From the NCBI GenBank assembly GCA_023423235.1, contig JAFAFY010000032.1:1-27640 (forward strand): DNA of 27,640 nucleotides, in the 5' to 3' direction. This DNA comes from Pseudomonadota bacterium. Its GTDB lineage: Bacteria > Pseudomonadota > Gammaproteobacteria > Xanthomonadales > Xanthomonadaceae. Below the pieces are notes generated by a model. The model made no database searches. It worked only from the letters and a program-made list of their open reading frames with translations, and was not told the DNA's origin. Positions 7,840 through 16,741 of the stretch are shown piece after piece; the first letter of the stretch is position 1, and the number at the start of each line of letters is the position of its first letter. The translations under genes and the position numbers were made by a program.

Positions 7840-10089
7840 ATGGCCCTCCCCCGCTTCCCCGTCCCGCGCGCCCGCGCGCTGCTGGCCACGGCCATCGCCC
7901 TGGTGCTGTCGCCCGCCGTCCTCGCGCAAACCGCCAGCGCCACCGGCGCCGACGAGGCGACCGAACTCGACACCGTGCGCGTCACCGCCGAGCAGATCGC
8001 GCGCGAGGCGCTGGGCGCCTCGACCCTGCTGGCCGACGACATCCAGCGCCAGCCGCCGCGCAACGACATCGCCGAGCTGCTGCGCACCCTGCCCGGCGTC
8101 AACCTGACCGGCAATTCGACCAGTGGCCAGCGCGGCAACAACCGCCAGATCGACATCCGCGGCATGGGTCCGGAAAACACCCTGATCCTGGTCGACGGCA
8201 AGCCCGTCTCCAGCCGCAACGCGGTGCGCTACGGCTGGCGCGGCGAGCGCGACTCGCGCGGTGACACCAGTTGGGTGCCGCCCGAGCAGATCGAGCGCAT
8301 CGAGGTGCTGCGCGGACCAGCCGCGGCGCGCTATGGCAACGGTGCCGCCGGCGGCGTGGTCAACATCGTCACCCGGCCACCTGCCGACACCTTCGGCGGT
8401 TCGCTCAACCTCTACGGCCAGGTGCCGCAGCACGGCGTGGACGGCGGCAGCCAGCGCGCAGGCGTGCAGATGAGCGGCCCGTTGGGCGAGCGGCTGTCGT
8501 TCCGGCTCTCGGGCAACGTCTCCAAGGCCGATGCCGACGACTACGACATCAACAAGGACCATGCCTCGCAGCGCACCGGCAGCAACGCCGGGACCTTCCC
8601 CGCGGGCCGCGAAGGCGTGCGCGGGCGCACCGTCAACGGCCAACTGCTGTGGGACGTGGCGCCGGGCCACCGCATCGATTTCGGTGCCGGATTCAGCCGC
8701 CAGGGCAACATCTACACCGGCGACACCCAGAACACCAACCGCAATGCGGAAGTGCTCAAGTGGATCGGCGCCGAGACCAACCGCATGTACCGCCAGACCT
8801 GGGACGTCACCCACCGCGGCAGCTATGGCCAGGACACCACCTCGCTGAGTTACGTGACCCTGGAGCAGACCCGCAACAAGCGCCTGCTCGAAGGCCTGGC
8901 CGGCGGCACCGAGGGCATCTTCATCGCCGGCGGCGAGTTCGGCAGCATCGACCTGCGCAACCTCACCGTGCATGGCGAGGTCAGCCGCACGCTGCAGGGC
9001 GGCGGCGTCGACCACGTGCTGACGATCGGCATCGAGGGCGTCGACAGCCGGCTCGAGGACAACGCCTCCGGCCTGAAGGACCGCAACCCGCAGCCCAACG
9101 TGCCCACACCGCCGACGACCTGGGAAGGCAAGGCGGATGCGCGCGTGCTGTCGGCATTCGTCGAGGACAACATCTACCTTGGCGAGCGCTGGATCCTCAC
9201 TCCCGGGCTGCGTTTCGACCACCACGACCAGTACGGCGGCAACTGGAGTCCTGCGCTCAATGCCTCGTACCGCTTCGCCCCGGGCTGGGAGCTCAAGGCC
9301 GGTATCGCCCGCGCCTACAAGGCACCCAACCTCTACCAGGGCAACGCGGGCTATGCGCTCTACAGCGCCGGCATCGGCTGCTGGGGCGGCGGCGGTCCCT
9401 GCTTCCTGATGGGCAACCCCGACCTCGATGCCGAGACCAGCATCAACAAGGAACTGGGCGTGCAGTTCTCCGGCCAGACGCTGCAGGCCGGCCTGACCTA
9501 TTTCCACAACGACTACCGCGACAAGGTGGAGGCCGGGCACGACGTGGTCGCCACCCACAACGGCTACAACGTGTTCCGCTGGGACAACGTGCCCAAGGCG
9601 GTGATCGCGGGCCTGGAGGGCAACCTCAACCTGCGTTTCAACCCGGCGCTGGCCTGGAACACCAATGTCACCCGGATGCTGGAATCGGAGAACAAGACCA
9701 CCGGCGAGTACCTCTCGACGATCCCCGAGTACACCGTCAACACCTCGCTCGACTGGCAGGCGGGCGACCGCTTCTCGCTGCTGGCCAAGGCCACCTTCTA
9801 CGGCGAGCAGAAGCCGCAGAAGTTCGACTACCACGGCAACCCGGTCACCGGCAGCGCCGCCGACCGCATGCCCGCCTACGCGCTGGTCGGCCTGAGCGGG
9901 CGCTATCGCATCACCGACACCATCAACCTGGTGCTGGGCGTGGACAACCTGCTGGACAAGCGGATCTTCCGCCGCGGCAACGCCTCGGGCGTGAACCTCG
10001 GCACCCCGAACGCGATCCAGGGCGCCGGTGCCTACACTTACAACGAACCCGGCCGCGCGTACTTCGTTGCCGTCAACGTCGGCTTCTGA
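7840..10089 (+). CDS. FepA/IroN-type ferric catecholate TonB-dependent receptor
   Basis: This 749-residue outer-membrane receptor for a ferric catechol siderophore (enterobactin, salmochelin or relatives) is very close in pattern to FepA/BfeA/IroN. The signal peptide ends at VLAQ (about 29), the TonB box is DTVRVTA (44-50), and the plug runs from ~60 to ~190 (RGMGPENTLILVDGKPV, IERIEVLRGPAAARYGNGAAGGVVNIVT). The C-terminal barrel includes RMLESENKTTGEYLSTIPEY, YGEQKPQKFDYHG, VDNLLDKRIFRRGNA and GAGAYTYNEPGR, all FepA family signatures, ending in Phe. The start ATG 7840 places a normal signal peptide; the longer frame begins within the promoter. It probably heads a transcript continuing to the esterase and YncE-like gene. 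Confidence 0.94.
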   Translation: MALPRFPVPRARALLATAIALVLSPAVLAQTASATGADEATELDTVRVTAEQIAREALGASTLLADDIQRQPPRNDIAELLRTLPGVNLTGNSTSGQRGNNRQIDIRGMGPENTLILVDGKPVSSRNAVRYGWRGERDSRGDTSWVPPEQIERIEVLRGPAAARYGNGAAGGVVNIVTRPPADTFGGSLNLYGQVPQHGVDGGSQRAGVQMSGPLGERLSFRLSGNVSKADADDYDINKDHASQRTGSNAGTFPAGREGVRGRTVNGQLLWDVAPGHRIDFGAGFSRQGNIYTGDTQNTNRNAEVLKWIGAETNRMYRQTWDVTHRGSYGQDTTSLSYVTLEQTRNKRLLEGLAGGTEGIFIAGGEFGSIDLRNLTVHGEVSRTLQGGGVDHVLTIGIEGVDSRLEDNASGLKDRNPQPNVPTPPTTWEGKADARVLSAFVEDNIYLGERWILTPGLRFDHHDQYGGNWSPALNASYRFAPGWELKAGIARAYKAPNLYQGNAGYALYSAGIGCWGGGGPCFLMGNPDLDAETSINKELGVQFSGQTLQAGLTYFHNDYRDKVEAGHDVVATHNGYNVFRWDNVPKAVIAGLEGNLNLRFNPALAWNTNVTRMLESENKTTGEYLSTIPEYTVNTSLDWQAGDRFSLLAKATFYGEQKPQKFDYHGNPVTGSAADRMPAYALVGLSGRYRITDTINLVLGVDNLLDKRIFRRGNASGVNLGTPNAIQGAGAYTYNEPGRAYFVAVNVGF

Positions 10090-10134
10090 CCGGGCCGTCG
10101 GCAGTTCCCGTCCTCCCCGCCCTTCCCCGGACCG

Positions 10135-11181
10135 ATGCGCCGCATGACAGCCCTCCCAGCCAAGCCATCCATGCGTACCCGCGCCGCCACCCTGGCCGTC
10201 GCCGCCGGCCTGCTGCTCGCACTGCAGGCCGCCGCGCCCGATGCCGCCGCCCAGCAGCGCAATCCGCTGCAGACCATTGGCGAAACCGTCGCCGACCGCG
10301 CCCACGCCGGCTACAGGTTCGAGCGCTTCACCGTGTCCAGCGCCGATGGCAGCCGCAGCTGGCGGGTCAACCTCGGCATCCCCTCGGGCCCGCCGCCGGC
10401 GACGGGCTGGCCCTCGTTCTGGATGCTCGACGGCAACGGCGCACTGATCGAGTTCGACGATGCCCTGCTCGATGAACTCCGCAGCCGCCCCGACCCGCAC
10501 CTGCTGGTGTTCATCGGCTACGACAACGATCTGCGCATCGACTCGCCCGCGCGCACCCGCGACTACACCTTCGCCGCCGACCTGCGCGGCACCGTCGACG
10601 GCGACCCGCACCTGGTCGGCGGCGGCGCCAATGCGCTGCTGGAGGTGATCGAGCGCCAGATCCAGCCCGAACTGCTCGCGCGCGCCAGCTTCCATCCCCA
10701 GCAGCGCACGCTGTGGGGCCATTCGCTGGCCGGCCTGTTCGTGCTGCACACCCTCTACACCCGCACCGGCCTGTTCCAGACCTATGCCGCCGGCAGCCCG
10801 TCGCTGTGGTGGGCCAACGGCGACATGCAGCGCGCCCCCGAGGACTATTTCATCGCCAACAATGCCGGCCACCCGGCGCGGGTGCTGCTGTCGCTGGGCG
10901 GCGGCGAGCGCACCCGCGACGTCAGCAACCGCGACCTCAGCAGCGCGCGTGTCAACGAGCACCTGCGCCGGATCACTGCCGCGCCGCCGGATGCGGCCGC
11001 CACCCTGGCCGAGCGCCTGCAAGCGGTGCCGGGGCTGCAGGTCAGCTACCGCGAGTTCGCGGGCCTGACCCACGGCCCGATGTTCCGCGCCTCGCTGATG
11101 GACGCCCTGCATCAGGTGACGGGCGTGGCCGACCACAGCGCGACCGCGCGGCCGGGCACCGCGCCGGGAACGCCCGAGTAA
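10135..11181 (+). CDS. Secreted Fes/IroE-like siderophore esterase
   Basis: This is an alpha/beta hydrolase of the putative esterase family that includes Fes and periplasmic IroE. It probably cleaves the ester backbone of a tri-serine catecholate to release iron or linearise the siderophore. Motifs are WMLDGNG (97-102), a GHSLAG nucleophile elbow (Ser197), SPSLWW (221-226) and GLTHG near the C-terminus (His313, the expected catalytic His). An N-terminal stretch AAGLLLALQAAAPDAAAQ is a signal peptide, so it acts in the periplasm like IroE rather than in the cytoplasm like Fes. The start may be ATG 10135, 10144 or 10171, all before the signal peptide. It lies 45 bases after the FepA-like gene. 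Confidence 0.87.
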   Translation: MRRMTALPAKPSMRTRAATLAVAAGLLLALQAAAPDAAAQQRNPLQTIGETVADRAHAGYRFERFTVSSADGSRSWRVNLGIPSGPPPATGWPSFWMLDGNGALIEFDDALLDELRSRPDPHLLVFIGYDNDLRIDSPARTRDYTFAADLRGTVDGDPHLVGGGANALLEVIERQIQPELLARASFHPQQRTLWGHSLAGLFVLHTLYTRTGLFQTYAAGSPSLWWANGDMQRAPEDYFIANNAGHPARVLLSLGGGERTRDVSNRDLSSARVNEHLRRITAAPPDAAATLAERLQAVPGLQVSYREFAGLTHGPMFRASLMDALHQVTGVADHSATARPGTAPGTPE

Positions 11182-11274
11182 CGCCACACACGCCGTCCGC
11201 ACCCGAGCACCGTCCGAACCGCTTCTTCCACACCCGGCCTGCCAACGCCAGCCATCCATCCCCAGGAGTCTGCA

Positions 11275-12717
11275 ATGCACAAGCACACCCGTCGCACCCG
11301 ACTGCGGCTCGCCGCCCTTGCCGTGGCGCTGTCCATGGCCGGCATCGCCGGCGCCCAGGTCTTCATCCAGCCGGACCTGGATTTCAAGGGCAGCGTCCGC
11401 GCCACCAGCCCGGTGGTGCTGCCGGGCAGCGAGATCGAGGTCGGCGGCCAGGGCTTCAAGCCCGGCCAGCAGATCACCCTGCAGCGCGGCGCGACCGTGC
11501 TCAACACCCAGCCCTATGTGGCCGATGCCGAAGGCCGCTTCACCGGCAAGCTGGCAATCCCCGCCGACGCCGCGGTCGGCGTGCACCCGGTCGTGGTGCG
11601 CACCAGCGGCCCGGACGCGGCCTCGATCTTCGAGCTGAAGGTCTCCAGGGAGATTCCCGTGTCCGGTCAGGACCGTTTCGAGGTCACCAGCGCCAAGCTC
11701 TCGCCCGGGCTCTACCAGGTGGCCTACAGCGCCGCCAATGACGCGCTGTTCGTCACCAGCGCGGTCGGCCGTCCGCCGGTCACGCAGTCGGAGCTGCTGA
11801 AGATCGACCCGCAGACGCTGGAAATCACCGCGCGCGTGACCCCGGCCGAAGCGCCCGCGCCGGAGCCGCGTCCCGGCCAGACGCCACCGCAGGGCCGTGG
11901 CCCCGGCGCAGGCGACGGTCCGCGTGCACCGGGCCTGTATGCCGTCTACGGCGTCGGCGTGGACGATGCCAACGGCAATGTCTGGGTCACCAACACCCGC
12001 CAGAACACCGTGGCGGTGTACCGCCAGTCGGACCTGTCGCTGGTCAAGCAGTTCCCGGTGGGCGCGGTGGCGCATGCGCGCGACGTGGTGGTGGATGCCG
12101 CCCGCAACCGCGCCTACGTTTCGGCCAGCGGCGAGGACTTCATCGCCGTGTTCGACAGCAGGACGCTGGAACAGCTGCCCAACATCACCATCGCCTCGGG
12201 CGTGCGCGGCGAGAAGTTCGTGCCGACCAGCCTCGACCTCGACCCGCAGACCGGCAAGCTCTACACCGCCAGCCTGGCGACGCCGGAAGCCGCGGTCATC
12301 GATACGGCCAGCAACACCGTCGAGAAGGTGATCCCGCTGGTCAACGCGCGCAGCGCCATCGGCGTGGCCTGGAACCCGGTCGGCAAGCGCCTGCTGGTGG
12401 TGTCGCAGGGCAGCGACAACCTGCTGATCGTGGATCCGGAAACCGGCACCATCGACCATGACGTCTATGTGGGCGCCGGCGCGCTCAACGTCAGCTACGA
12501 GCCGACCCGGCGCCTGGCCTACGTCACCAACCGCGGCGCCGACACCGTGACCGTGGTCGACGACAACGGCCGGATCGTGGCCAACCTGGCGGGCGGCAGC
12601 TTCCCCAATCACGTCAGCAAGGGCGCCGACGGCGTCGTCTACTCGGTCAACAAAGCGCGCGGCGCCGAGGACCCGGCCGGCGACCACATCCGCCGGATCG
12701 TGCCGAAAACCAACTAA
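11275..12717 (+). CDS. YncE-like secreted beta-propeller protein
   Basis: This 480-residue secreted protein has a signal peptide (cleavage near IAGAQ, ~27), then an Ig-like/IPT-like domain (~35-125, with LPGSEIEVGGQGFKPGQQ). A YVTN-type beta-propeller follows, with repeats such as GNVWVTNTRQNTVAVY, RNRAYVSASGEDFIAVFD and RRLAYVTNRGADTVTVVD. The C-terminal two thirds resemble E. coli YncE, a Fur-regulated periplasmic protein of unclear function encoded next to a TonB receptor. A Pro/Gly-rich insert (~190-220) interrupts the first blades. The start has a clear AGGAG site. No catalytic residues are evident; the propeller suggests binding of a protein or ligand. Its place behind the receptor and esterase suggests a role in siderophore handling. 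Confidence 0.85.
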   Translation: MHKHTRRTRLRLAALAVALSMAGIAGAQVFIQPDLDFKGSVRATSPVVLPGSEIEVGGQGFKPGQQITLQRGATVLNTQPYVADAEGRFTGKLAIPADAAVGVHPVVVRTSGPDAASIFELKVSREIPVSGQDRFEVTSAKLSPGLYQVAYSAANDALFVTSAVGRPPVTQSELLKIDPQTLEITARVTPAEAPAPEPRPGQTPPQGRGPGAGDGPRAPGLYAVYGVGVDDANGNVWVTNTRQNTVAVYRQSDLSLVKQFPVGAVAHARDVVVDAARNRAYVSASGEDFIAVFDSRTLEQLPNITIASGVRGEKFVPTSLDLDPQTGKLYTASLATPEAAVIDTASNTVEKVIPLVNARSAIGVAWNPVGKRLLVVSQGSDNLLIVDPETGTIDHDVYVGAGALNVSYEPTRRLAYVTNRGADTVTVVDDNGRIVANLAGGSFPNHVSKGADGVVYSVNKARGAEDPAGDHIRRIVPKTN

Positions 12718-12728
12718 AATCGGCACCT

Positions 12729-12763
12729 GCACCGGCCGTGCCCTGCCCGGCCGGTGCCTCTTT
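12729..12763 (+). terminator. Intrinsic terminator after yncE-like gene
   Basis: GCACCGGCC (12729-12737) pairs with GGCCGGTGC (12749-12757) around an 11-base loop and is followed by CTCTTT. It is 11 bases beyond the propeller stop. It separates the receptor-esterase-propeller transcript from the ABC importer, although read-through is possible. A potential GTG start for the next gene at 12754 lies inside the stem and is therefore unlikely. Confidence 0.65.
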
Positions 12764-12783
12764 CCGCCGTGATGGATCCATCG

Positions 12784-13857
12784 ATGTCCCAGCGTCCGCG
12801 CACCTCCCGACTTCCCGCCGTGCTGCTGGCGGCGCTGCTGGCCAGCGCCGTCACCGCCTGCGGCCCCGGTTCACAGGCACCGGCCGGTGATGCTGCCGCG
12901 CCCGATGCGCTGGCGACGGGCGATGCCGCGACGCTGCCTGCGGGCTGGCGCGAAGTCGCCGGCAACGATGTGCCCAGGGTCCCGCGCTCGCCGCAGGACC
13001 TGCCGGCCACCGTGCTGTCGGACGACGGCGTCGAGGTCACCGTCACCGACACCAGTCGCACCATCGCCGGCAGCGACGACATCATCATGGTCATGGAATC
13101 GCTGGGACTGGGCGAGCAGGTCTACGCCGCGCCCACCAACACCGTGACCGAGGTCGGGCGCGCGGCGCCCCATCATTTCCTGTTCAACCGCACCACCGGC
13201 ATCGAGGGCGTGCTGAGCCTCAAGGGCACGCTGTTCGTCGGCAACAGCCTGCGCCGCCACGGCAAGCTGGCCGGCCCGCTGCGCAATGCCGGCGAGGCGG
13301 TGGTGATCGTCGATGAACTGCAGCCGGCACCGGAAAAGGTGCGCAAGATCGCCGCCGCCTTCGGCCATCCCGACGAAGGCGAGCAACTGGCCGCCCGGGT
13401 CCAGGCCCAGCTCGACGAGGCCGCGCGCATCGCCGCCCTGCACACCCGCCGGCCGCGGGTGATCCATGTCTCGGCCACCGGCGGCGGCGGCGCGCCGACC
13501 GTTGGCGGCGCCGATACCGCGGCCGCCGAGGTGATCCGCCTGGCAGGCGGCATCAATGTCGGCGACGAGGCCAGGGTCGCCAACTATTCCCAGCTCAGCA
13601 ACGAGGGCATCGTCGCGGCCGAGCCGGAGGTGATCCTGGTCAGCGCCGACGACCTGCGCGTGTTCGGCGGCGAGGCCGGGCTGTGGAAGGCCTACCCGTC
13701 GCTGAAGCAGACGCCGGCGGGCATCGCCAACCGGGTCTGGGTGATGCCCGACCTGCAGATCAAGGTGACCAGCGTGGCCTGCGGCACCGGCGCGATCGCG
13801 CTGGCCACGGCGCTGGCGCAACTGGCGGCCGAACTCGACGCCCAGCCCGGCGCATGA
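12784..13857 (+). CDS. hmuT: ABC importer substrate-binding lipoprotein, HmuT-like
   Basis: This is a 357-residue periplasmic binding protein of the iron-siderophore/heme class. It has a lipoprotein signal (SAVTAC, Cys26), so it is membrane-anchored. The fold is visible from VTVTDTSRTI (85-94), IEGVLSLKGTLFVG (140-153), RVIHVSATGGGGAPTVGG and NEGIVAAEPEVILV. Family resemblance and the HmuU/HmuV partners point to hemin. However, the conserved segment that usually reads GYxRxLSxEGVLSL in HmuT/PhuT/HutB reads LFNRTTGIEGVLSL here, so the axial tyrosine position is Phe134. I chose ATG 12784 for a normal lipoprotein signal; ATG 12772 is four codons upstream. The stop overlaps the permease start (ATGA). 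The substrate could be heme or the locus siderophore. Confidence 0.82.
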   Translation: MSQRPRTSRLPAVLLAALLASAVTACGPGSQAPAGDAAAPDALATGDAATLPAGWREVAGNDVPRVPRSPQDLPATVLSDDGVEVTVTDTSRTIAGSDDIIMVMESLGLGEQVYAAPTNTVTEVGRAAPHHFLFNRTTGIEGVLSLKGTLFVGNSLRRHGKLAGPLRNAGEAVVIVDELQPAPEKVRKIAAAFGHPDEGEQLAARVQAQLDEAARIAALHTRRPRVIHVSATGGGGAPTVGGADTAAAEVIRLAGGINVGDEARVANYSQLSNEGIVAAEPEVILVSADDLRVFGGEAGLWKAYPSLKQTPAGIANRVWVMPDLQIKVTSVACGTGAIALATALAQLAAELDAQPGA

Positions 13858-14923
13858 GCGAGGCTCCGCGCGCGGGCGCCCCGCGGCGTTCCGGGGTGGT
13901 CCGGCGTCCGCCGGGCGGCGCGCTGCTGTTGGCGTTGCTGCTGCTGCTGGCGGTGGTGATCGTGCTGTCGTTCGGCATCGGCCCGCTGCGCATCCCGCCG
14001 GGCGACGTGGTGCACGTCATCGCGTACAAGCTGGGACTGGCCGATGCCGGCATGCTGAGCCAGCGCGACATCTCGGTGGTGTGGAACCTGCGGGTGCCGC
14101 GCGCGCTGCTGGCGGTGCTGGTGGGCGCATCGCTGGCGATGGCCGGCGCCGGGCTGCAGGGCCTGTTCGGCAATCCGCTGGCCGACCCCGGCATCGTCGG
14201 CGTGACCCACGGCGCCGCGCTGGGCGCGGTCGCGGCGATCGTGCTGGGCGCGACCGCGCTCGGCGCCTGGACCATTCCCGCCGCGGCCTTCACCGGCGGC
14301 GCCCTGACCACCACCCTGATCTACCTGCTGGCGCGCCCGGACCGCGGCTCGGGCACGGCCACGCTGCTGCTGGTGGGCATCGCCATCGCCGCCGGCTGCT
14401 CGGCCGCGATCGGCTTCTTCACCTACATCGCGCGCACCGAGGAGCTGCAGTCGCTGGTGTTCTGGCAGATGGGCTCGCTGGCGATGGCCGACTGGCGCGA
14501 TCTGCTGGCCGCGCTGCCGGCGTTCCTGGTCGGAGCGGTCGCGCTGCTCACGCTGGCCACGCCGCTGGACATGCTGGCGCTGGGCGAACGCCAGGCCCAG
14601 CACATCGGCCTGGACGTGCGTCGCACCCGCGCGCTGCTGGTGGCGGTGTGCGCGCTGCTGGTCGGCTCGGCGGTCGCGTTCGCCGGCGTGGTCGGTTTCG
14701 TCGGACTGGTGGTGCCGCATTTCGTGCGCCTGATGGCCGGCCCCGGCCACCGCTGGCTGCTGCCGCTCTCGGCCGTGGTCGGCGGCATGCTGGTGGTGGT
14801 GGCCGATACCGCCGCGCGCAGCCTGGACCCGCCATCCGAAATCCCGCTCGGCCTGTTCTCCGCCGCGCTCGGCGCGCCGTTCTTCCTGTGGCTGGTGCTG
14901 CGCCGGCGCAACCGGGGCGTGCT

Positions 14924-14927
<4 letters not shown>
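13854..14927 (+). CDS. hmuU: FecCD-family ABC permease, HmuU-like
   Basis: This 357-residue inner-membrane permease has about ten helices and would move heme or a ferric siderophore into the cytoplasm. It shows the family hallmarks VWNLRVPRALLAVLVGASLAMAG, GLFGNPLADPGIVGV (the coupling-helix/early-loop motif), AFAGVVGFVGLVVPHFVRL and the C-terminal PSEIPLGLFSAALGAPFFLWL. The short cytoplasmic N-terminus is Arg/Pro rich. The ATG overlaps the binding-protein stop by four bases, and the gene's TGA overlaps the ATPase GTG start. All three genes are therefore translationally coupled. Specificity cannot be told from the permease alone. Confidence 0.9.
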
Positions 14928-15730
<803 letters not shown>

Positions 15731-15772
15731 GCGAGGCCCGCGCCGCGTCGACCCGCACCGCCAGTCGTACGC

Positions 15773-16654
15773 TCACTGCAGTTCGGCAGCCAGGAACTCG
15801 ATCAGGGCCGCGACCCGGTTCGGGGTGCGCTGGCCGACGGCATGCACGGCGTAGAGGTGGATGTCGTCGATGCGGAAATCGTCGAGCACCGGCTGCAGCC
15901 GGCCGGCGGCAAGATCCGCATCGATGTCCCATCCCGCCTTCATCACCACGCCGCCGCCGGCGACCGCCCACTCGCGCAGCACGCCGCCGTCGTTGGCGGT
16001 GCGGCTGCCGCCGACCTTGACCGCGAACTCGCGACCGCTCTCCTGGAAGCGCCAGTTCGACTGCGGCGCGCCCGGGCGGTCGAGCACCAGGCAATCGTGT
16101 CCGGCCAGTTCGCGCGGATGCCGCGGCAGCCCGGCCCGGCGCCAGTACGCGGGCGCCGCGCAGACCCTGCGTGCACCAGCCAGAAGGCGTCGCGCGCGCA
16201 GGCGCGAGTCCTGCAGCGGCCCGGTGCGGATGCCGATGTCGTAACCGCCGTCAACCAGGTCGACGACGCCATCGGTCAGCACCAGCGCGATCCGGACCCC
16301 CGTGTGCAGCGCGAGGAAGCGGTCGAGCAACGGCGCCAGACGCGCCCGGCCGAAATCGTTGGTCACGGTGATGCGGATCTCGCCACTGAGCTGGCCGCCT
16401 TCGCCCAGGCCCTGCATCGCGTCGTCAAGCTGGACGAGGACGCGCCGGCAGTCGCCGAGGAAGCGCTCGCCCTCGGCGGTCAACGACAGCCGGCGGGTGG
16501 TGCGCACCACCAGGCGTGCGCCAAGCCGCTCCTCCAGCCGCTGCAGCGCCAGCGTCACCGTCGACGGCGACAGCGCCCACGCGCGCGCAACCGCCGACAG
16601 GCTTCCGCGGTCGGCGATGGCGACGAACAGCCGCAGGGTATCGAGCTGGTCCAT
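15773..16654 (-). CDS. LysR-family transcriptional regulator
   Basis: This 293-residue LysR-type DNA-binding regulator has an N-terminal winged helix-turn-helix (GSLSAVARAWALSPSTVTLALQRLEERLGARL, ~17-48) and a C-terminal effector domain (SGEIRITVTNDFGRARLAPLLDRF onward). The pattern is that of the large CrgA/DmlR-like branch. It is transcribed away from the Tat-exported aldo/keto reductase and, following LysR custom, probably controls that gene and itself. The effector is unknown. An AGGGG site lies before the ATG, and CATAAT with TTACTT 16 bp upstream could be its promoter. Confidence 0.92.
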   Translation of the reverse strand: MDQLDTLRLFVAIADRGSLSAVARAWALSPSTVTLALQRLEERLGARLVVRTTRRLSLTAEGERFLGDCRRVLVQLDDAMQGLGEGGQLSGEIRITVTNDFGRARLAPLLDRFLALHTGVRIALVLTDGVVDLVDGGYDIGIRTGPLQDSRLRARRLLAGARRVCAAPAYWRRAGLPRHPRELAGHDCLVLDRPGAPQSNWRFQESGREFAVKVGGSRTANDGGVLREWAVAGGGVVMKAGWDIDADLAAGRLQPVLDDFRIDDIHLYAVHAVGQRTPNRVAALIEFLAAELQ

Positions 16655-16694
16655 TCTTCGCCCCTGTCGAATTTACTTTTGATTATGGCGGTCA

Positions 16695-16712
16695 TTCTTG
16701 ACGAAGTAAGAA
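16695..16712. promoter_or_regulatory. Candidate LysR operator between divergent genes
   Basis: The inverted repeat TTCTT-N8-AAGAA lies in the 87-base space between the lysR gene and the aldo/keto reductase gene. LysR operators are typically interrupted dyads with a T-N11-A core in such positions. The space (16655-16741) is clearly AT-richer than its surroundings. The assignment is by position and symmetry only. Confidence 0.4.
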
Positions 16713-16741
16713 CATATCATCGACCCACTCGACCACTGGGG

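Noticed and set aside
7774..12732. A 1652-codon open frame on the minus strand across the receptors, esterase and propeller
   Set aside because: It is exactly antisense to four well-supported genes, its composition (Ala, Gly, Val, Arg, His) is typical of high-GC shadow frames, and it shows no recognisable domain.
12754..12786. GTG 12754 as start of the HmuT-like gene
   Set aside because: It lies inside the stem of the terminator hairpin, and a downstream ATG gives a normal lipoprotein signal.
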